In this document: piece after piece, positions 53,941-64,000 of the stretch
How the letters are laid out: each line of letters opens with the position of its first letter
How positions within the stretch are numbered: position 1 is the stretch's first letter
Assembly (NCBI RefSeq): GCF_000004075.3
Contig: NC_026657.2
Location: 3,224,001-3,288,000, forward strand
Direction: 5' to 3'
DNA from: Cucumis sativus
Lineage: Eukaryota > Streptophyta > Magnoliopsida > Cucurbitales > Cucurbitaceae
DNA length: 64,000 bases
The notes under the pieces: model-generated
The model's database searches: none
Told to the model about the DNA's origin: nothing
Seen by the model: the letters and a program-made list of their open reading frames with translations, nothing else
Translations under genes and position numbers: made by a program

Positions 53941-55633
53941 AAGCAAACGAGAATCATTCCCACAGCTATTATCAGGAGCAAATAGGAAGGTTTTCAAATC
54001 GTTCCATTTTTGGAGTTCAAAGCTTCTGAGAGATCTTCTAGAATAATGGAAGTCCCAGTCAAGAGCATTTTATTACATGTTCATGTATTTACTACAAGGT
54101 CATTGTTAACCTCGTAATCACATTTTTTTTCATTAAAGATTTGTGAATCGATTCTAAGACATGAAAATTCATAGACCAATGTTGTAATATATATTAAAAT
54201 AGTTAATATACAAAGTTATGAATAATTTTTTTACAACTTTTTTTTAAGGTTACATTTTTTTATTACATAGTGCTCTTCTCTAAGAAAAAATTTGTGAGTC
54301 CACCATTTGGCATGCATGTAAGGACGGATTTATTAAGGGGCCAAGGGACAACCCTCACATTCTCGATTTTTGTATTTTGATATTAACTTTGAAGCATCAT
54401 ATTACAATATATATTAAATAATATTTTATTTTAACCAAATTCTTATTCTGGTGTAGTGGTTGTGCCCCAATTGTAAAACCATAAGGTTCTAAATTGAATT
54501 CTTGCTTAATAGCCCTTCGATTATCATCTGATAACTCTATAATAACTGATATGACTAATTTTGTCATATTTGATTCAATTTTTCTAATTGGATTTCCTAA
54601 AAGGAATATGATTTTTAAAAAAGAGAACAAAAAAATCTTATCATAAGATAAAATTCTACCTTATTTTCTAGCTCCCATTTGTTATCAAACACATATTTAG
54701 AAAAAAATGCAATAAAGTGGATGGTCCAAACTTCCACTCTCAACAATATTTCATGAAAAATGTGTCTTCTTTGTTTTTTTTTTTATGCAATTTTTAAATC
54801 TACATATTTTTATTACAAAAAATCATCTGAAAATTATCCGTTTTTCTTCATTGTTATAAATGTAGTGAATGTTATTGGAGGCTTGAAGCATCAGTTAGAC
54901 GTCGAAATAATTTTTTAAAAAATTTTTAGTATATTTATTATATAGTGTCCGATTGTCCCCTGTATAAAATTTTTGATCCTCCACTGCATGCATGATATTG
55001 ATTATTGCTTGCATGTCCCTTAATTGGAGAGTATATATCAAACCACTCATGGACATATTTAAAGGTTTTGTTGTCTCAACAAAAATTGTATTATTTTTTA
55101 AATCATAAGAACTAAATTGATAAATTGTTGTTCAATTTTATGAAAATATGGATGAAAACATATATAAATTACAAATTTATCGACCAATAATAGATTTTAT
55201 GTAGACTTTTTATTAATGAGTTAATATGTTTCTCATATATATACTACTTTTTTCTCATGTCTTTTATTGATCTTATCAATTTTGAACCTACGATGAACAT
55301 ATAAAAAAAATTAATAGCCTGATAAATATATCACGATATCAAGTTTCATTTCGGAACTCTCATTTTTAGAATTGTGACATTAAAATAATCAACTTTCTAT
55401 ATTGAAACTACCTTATGCAAATTTCCATTTTTATAACCTTAACCATAATTATTCATATATCCTTTACCATTCTCAACAAAAACTGTCTAATTTTATTGAA
55501 CCAAAAGATTTCTCATCCAGTAATTTTTTCCCTTCTGATTTTCTGTATTTTCTAAAGATAAACCCATCGCGTTGTTCAAACGGAACAACAAAGTTTAGGT
55601 CTTAAATCTTAAGCAAATACTTTTCCTCTATTG
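53941..55633. other. AT-rich spacer before subtilase gene 2
   Basis: No gene supported. A segment at 54505-54575 (TGACTAATTTTGTCATATT) matches 35405-35430, so part of it belongs to a dispersed repeat. Confidence 0.4.
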
Positions 55634-55641
55634 TATAAATA
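55634..55641 (+). promoter_or_regulatory. TATA box of subtilase gene 2
   Basis: TATAAATA, 55 bp before the ATG at 55689, giving a very short leader. Confidence 0.6.
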
Positions 55642-55688
55642 AAACCCCTTTTTGAAAAACAAAAAAGAAATAATCCCAAGCAAAAGTA

Positions 55689-59941
<4,253 letters not shown>

Positions 59942-61408
59942 TTTGTGGATTATTTTCAAACTTACACCCCCTAAGTTTTGGGGTTTTATTAATTTAATTA
60001 AACCATCAACGTACTAATTTAAATATTGAATTAAACTATGAAACCATATCCTTTGGGTCAACCATAGGTGTAACACTCTTATTGCACATATTCGAAGATT
60101 TCATTTTAGCTTTTTGGTTCGTATGTTTCGTTGTACTCAAAAAACAAAAACTTTGGAATATTGACATTCAATATAGTTATCATACGTGTGGAAGATGATT
60201 ACATAACTGTTGATGTTCCATTCTAAATGTTTATTTAAGACGATAAAAGACATATATATATATGCAACTTTTTCTTCTCAAATTAGACTTTATTACTGCT
60301 GTTTTTTCTTTTCAAATTTTATTACATCAGTCGAGAGTTTATTTGAACTGATATTATTTGACAAAACATTAATCTACCAATTTAATATTTGTAACTTATA
60401 TCAATTAAATTAGATCAGTAAGCAGTAGATGTGGCCAACTAAAATTTGTGTGTTCAATGTTTCAAAACGTCCAATTTTTGTTATGTGTTATCTTTGTTGA
60501 GATCGAAAGTTCAATCTTTATTGTACTCTATGGCCTACGCGTGTATAGGCGTATAATCTTGCTCACATTCAATGTCATTTTTGTTTTCCTTTTAGAGAAG
60601 CTAATTTATTTAAAGTACATACCAATGTGGACATTTTTGTTTCAAAAAAGAAAAGTAAATAATTTGAACATTTTTAAAGGTAGAGAGACTAAAATAAAAC
60701 CAGATTTTAGGAAGAAGAATAAAAGAATAACTGCTTTTTTTAAGAAAAAGAAGATACCAAGTTTCTAACTTTTTTAGAAAACTTATCTCTTGATTGCTAA
60801 CCTGTGCTTCTATATGCTAATCAAGTTTAGACTCGCTTTGGGATAAAAAAGGAAAATTGAAATACAAAGGCAATACAAGACAATGATGAGATATTTGTGA
60901 AAAGGAAATCGTATAGTCAAAGTGAGATGACTCAATGATATTATGGACGTCCTTCGTTCTTAGAGTTTGAAGATTCAGTCCTCTAATCATATTATAATAT
61001 ATTTGTAAAAGGAGAAATGATTTGGTGTTCCTGAAAGTTGAAAAACAGAACTTAGTATGTTTTAGTTCAGAATGCAAAAACATTCCGTCTCTATTGCTCA
61101 CAAAAAGCTAAGCATTTGCAAGAAAAAATTATACCTTATTTTTGGAAATTGTAATGGCCAAATATCTTATTTCCTTCTGAAAATCTGACATGATAACTGC
61201 TAAAAATTCCACCTTTTTATAGCAATAAATGCTTTTAAATCCTTTCCATAGTTATCCCAAGTCACCCAAATGAAACTTCTTCATCATACCAAGATTTTCC
61301 CACCATTCCTGCCTCTTGATCTTCCCCCATTTCTCTTCAAATTAAATGACCATTTCATAACTTTCTATAAGTAAATTCAATAGCCAAATCTGAGACGTCT
61401 GTTACTAT
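59942..61408. other. Spacer between subtilase genes 2 and 3
   Basis: Gene 2 3' UTR and AT-rich DNA. The 106-codon open frame at 60448-60768 is low-complexity and Lys/Phe-rich and is not supported as a gene. Confidence 0.45.
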
Positions 61409-61415
61409 TATAAAA
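61409..61415 (+). promoter_or_regulatory. TATA box of subtilase gene 3
   Basis: TATAAAA, 57 bp in front of the A of the ATG at 61472 when counted from its end, the same layout as in genes 1 and 2. Confidence 0.6.
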
Positions 61416-61471
61416 CTGAAAAGAATGAATGGTGTTCTTCATTATTCAGAAGAATTTTCCCGTAAAAAGAC

Positions 61472-63514
61472 ATGGAGGGCTTCAATATATCTTCGTTGTT
61501 TCTATTTTTATTTATTTTCCCTTTGTTGCAAGCATCCATCACTGCCACCCAAAAGGCAAGTCAATGATCATTGATGAATCTACAAAACTTTTGAATTGTT
61601 AATCTCAAATGACATTTTGCTATTGCTAATCTTTTGCAGTCCTACATTGTTTACTTGGGATCACATACACACGGCTCGAATCCTTCAGCGTTTGATCTCG
61701 AAATCGCAACAGAATCTCACTATAGTTTGCTTGGGTCATTGTTAGGAAGGTGGAGCGCCTTATAGTTTATGTCTTTATGTCATATAACTTACAACATTCC
61801 CTAATGCTAATTTGTTTAATTCTCATTTCTTCTCAGCCATGAAGCAGCTAAGGAAGCAATTTTCTATTCCTACAATCGACATATTAATGGCTTTGCAGCC
61901 ATTCTTGACCAGAAAGTTGTACAAGATTTAGCAAGTAAATATGAATTGATTTTTTTATACTTTTGTTCATTTTTTGTTCTTTGTATATTTGTTAATACAT
62001 GACATACATATTATGACAGGGAATCCTGCTGTGGTATCTATCCATGAGAACAAGGGAAGAAAACTGCACACAACAAGTTCATGGAAATTTCTTGGAGTAG
62101 AGCATGATGATGGAATTCCTCATAACTCTATTTGGAATCGTGCAAGTTTTGGTGAATCTACAATCATTGGCAACCTTGACACAGGTTGCTCTTGTTTCTA
62201 TTCCAACTTTTTGAACATTCTGAAATTTAAGTAACGAAATTTCTGAAGTTTCCTTTCTCTGATAGGCTAAGAAGCACATATACATTAGTTTGTCTAGTAC
62301 TGTATCTATGTCTGAAACGTGGACGAGTACGAGACACTTGCTAGACTATTGTATAACGTCAAAATAGAACCAAAATTTGGTAAACATACATCACTAAATA
62401 GACATGTGGCAATCATAATATAATCTGATTGCCAAATATATCAAACTAATTTTTTAAACATATAAATGTGTAAACTCATCGACTTCGAATTTCCTTTTAT
62501 GTTTTAGTAAGTGTGTTCTTGTTGCATCCTTTCTAAATTCTGAAAAAATGGTGTGTAATCATGTCCATATACTGTCATATCCATGCTTCCTAGCTAATTG
62601 ATATTCGGTACAGGCGTTTGGCCAGAATCAAGGAGTTTCAATGATGAAGGATATGGACCTGTTCCCACAAGGTGGAAGGGAAGTTGTGAGGGTGGATCCA
62701 AATTTCACTGCAACAGGAACTTACACAAATCCCTCTTTATTATCTTTCTCTATTTCTTTCTACATTGTACTTATAAAGTTTCAAAAATACAGGAAGCTAA
62801 TTGGAGCAAAATATTTCAACAAGGGCTATGCAGCTAATGCCGGATCTCTCAATGCAAGCTATGAAACAGCAAGAGACAATGAAGGCCATGGAACACACAC
62901 TTTATCCACAGCTGGGGGCAATTTCATTTCAGGAGCTAATGTTTTTGGGAATGGCAATGGCACTGCAAAAGGAGGGTCCCCTAAAGCCCTTGTTGCTGCA
63001 TATAAAGTATGTTGGCCTCAAGTGGATTCTGGTGGTGGTTGTTATGATGCTGATATACTAGCAGCTATGGAAGCTGCTATTAGTGATGGAGTTGATGTTC
63101 TCTCACTTTCACTTGGTGGAGGTTCCAAAGATTTTTCCGACGACGTAACGGCTATTGGGGCCTTCCATGCCGTTCAACAAGGTATTGTCGTCGTTTGTTC
63201 TGCAGGTAACTCTGGACCAGCTCCAGGGACAGTTGAAAATGTGGCACCTTGGATCATAACTGTGGGGGCTAGCACAATCAATAGAGACTTTACAAGTTTT
63301 GTTTCGCTTGGAAACAAGAAGCATATTAAGGTACTCTTCTTAATTAAATTCATACTCATGGGCTCTATTTTATCATGTTTTTGCTGCTTTTAATGATCTT
63401 CAATTGTTTATACAAGGGTGCAAGTCTTTCTGATAAAATATTGCCAGAACAGAAATTCTATCCATTGATCGATGCTGTAGATGCAAAAGCCAACAAAGTT
63501 TCATCCGATATCGC
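61472..63514 (+). CDS. Subtilisin-like serine protease, SBT5 type (array gene 3), cut by window end, splice-defective or non-canonical
   Basis: Seven exons seen: 61472-61555, 61640-61749, 61837-61934, 62020-62184, 62614-62716, 62793-63330 and 63417-63514. The rest lies beyond 64000; 63515-64000 is intron. Signal peptide MEGFNISSLFLFLFIFPLL, I9 prodomain (SYIVYLGSHTHGSNP), Asp 151 (NLDTG/VWPES), His 219 ([13 protein letters not shown]) and SAGNSGPA are present. Exon lengths match gene 1 (110, 98, 165, 103, 98), and exon 6 is one codon longer. Two donors are unusual. Intron 1 starts GCAAGT. Intron 5 starts GAACTT where genes 1 and 2 have GT: TGCAACAG|GAACTT. No nearby GT keeps the frame, and retaining the 76-bp intron leads to a stop soon after. 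The gene may be a young pseudogene or may use a rare GA-AG intron. Confidence 0.85.
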
Positions 63515-63779
63515 GTGAGTATAGTTTCAATTTGGCTTGATTACTTTTCACTTTAGTTCATTTTGGTTCATGTGCTTTCAAACCTTTGTACAGTTGAGTC
63601 TCTACTTTTCGAAACGTCCATTTTAAAAGTGACTATTTTGCAAGATCAAAATGGTCATCTTTTCAAAGTTCATTAAGATCAAAGCTTATGTTTTAAAAGT
63701 ACATATAGGAACTAAAACAATATTTCAATCTTTCAATTTTTTCCACAATCATCAAGTCATGGTAGATTTATGTAAGAAC

Positions 63780-63930
63780 AGTGACCTAAGAAGCACATGC
63801 ACTTTAGTTTGGCTAACATGTCCGTGTCTCACATGTGTCAAACACTTGGAAGCATAATACACTTTTTAGCACAACAAATGTGTTAGACATGTATCAAGCA
63901 ATTTCCTTTGTATTAAACATGTCCTTGTTG
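63780..63930. repeat. Dispersed repeat in intron of subtilase gene 3
   Basis: GACCTAAGAAGCACATGCAC and CATGTCCGTGTCTCACATGT recall 62265-62345 in an earlier intron of the same gene (GCTAAGAAGCACATATACAT and ACGAGACACTTG). Two diverged copies of one repeat; family not identified. Confidence 0.4.
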
Positions 63931-64000
63931 TATTTGTGTTCTAGATTTTTAAAAATTTACATGCCATCTTGTCAGGTCATGTTGTGTCCATGTTTCGTAT

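Noticed and set aside
60448..60768. 106-codon open frame as a gene
   Set aside because: Low-complexity Phe/Ile/Lys composition, no family signature; more likely a chance frame in AT-rich spacer.

Overview
The window is nuclear DNA from a flowering plant. It is AT-rich, with intron-split genes in both orientations, long introns carrying transposon relics, and plant-only families (two-domain WRKY, CBL calcium sensor, CLC-f anion transporter, SBT5 subtilases). The subtilase cluster and the repeat families look cucurbit-like (Cucumis or a close relative). That is an inference from recall; no search was run.

Layout. 600-3963 (+): the 3' part of a CLC-f type anion transporter, with a TRIM-like mini retroelement in one intron and a GC-AG intron. 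4944-8385 (-): a complete group I WRKY factor of the WRKY2 type, with a 5' UTR exon near 9.3 kb. 9.4-18.6 kb: gene-poor DNA with microsatellites, a hairpin repeat and one G-box island. 18746-19246 (-): an RraA-like protein. 21.7-28.3 kb (+): a small plastid protein of the YELLOW LEAF 1 type, whose long introns hold two tRNA-derived SINEs, a possible solo LTR and a 93-bp tandem duplication. 30221-32252 (-): a complete CBL2/CBL3-type calcium sensor. 33.7-39.8 kb: gene-poor. 40112-40417 (+): a 101-aa Ser/Arg-rich plant protein of unknown function. 40.4-44.9 kb: gene-poor, with a CACTA-like relic. 44981 to the right edge (+): a tandem array of SBT5 secreted subtilases made of two intact genes, a truncated frameshifted copy between them, and a third gene cut by the window end. 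Two relics of one LINE family lie in opposite orientation between the pseudogene and the second gene.

The genes do not form a pathway. The coherent block is the subtilase array. Its members share exon lengths almost base for base (98, 165, 103, about 535, 98, 214), which shows they are tandem duplicates. They differ in informative ways: one intron is present in gene 1 and cleanly absent in gene 2, gene 3 has a GC donor at intron 1 and a GA donor at intron 5, and the middle copy is dead. I did not find a new multi-gene system. The best leads are the splice-site and intron changes in the subtilases, the TRIM, SINE and LINE relics, and the small unknown protein.
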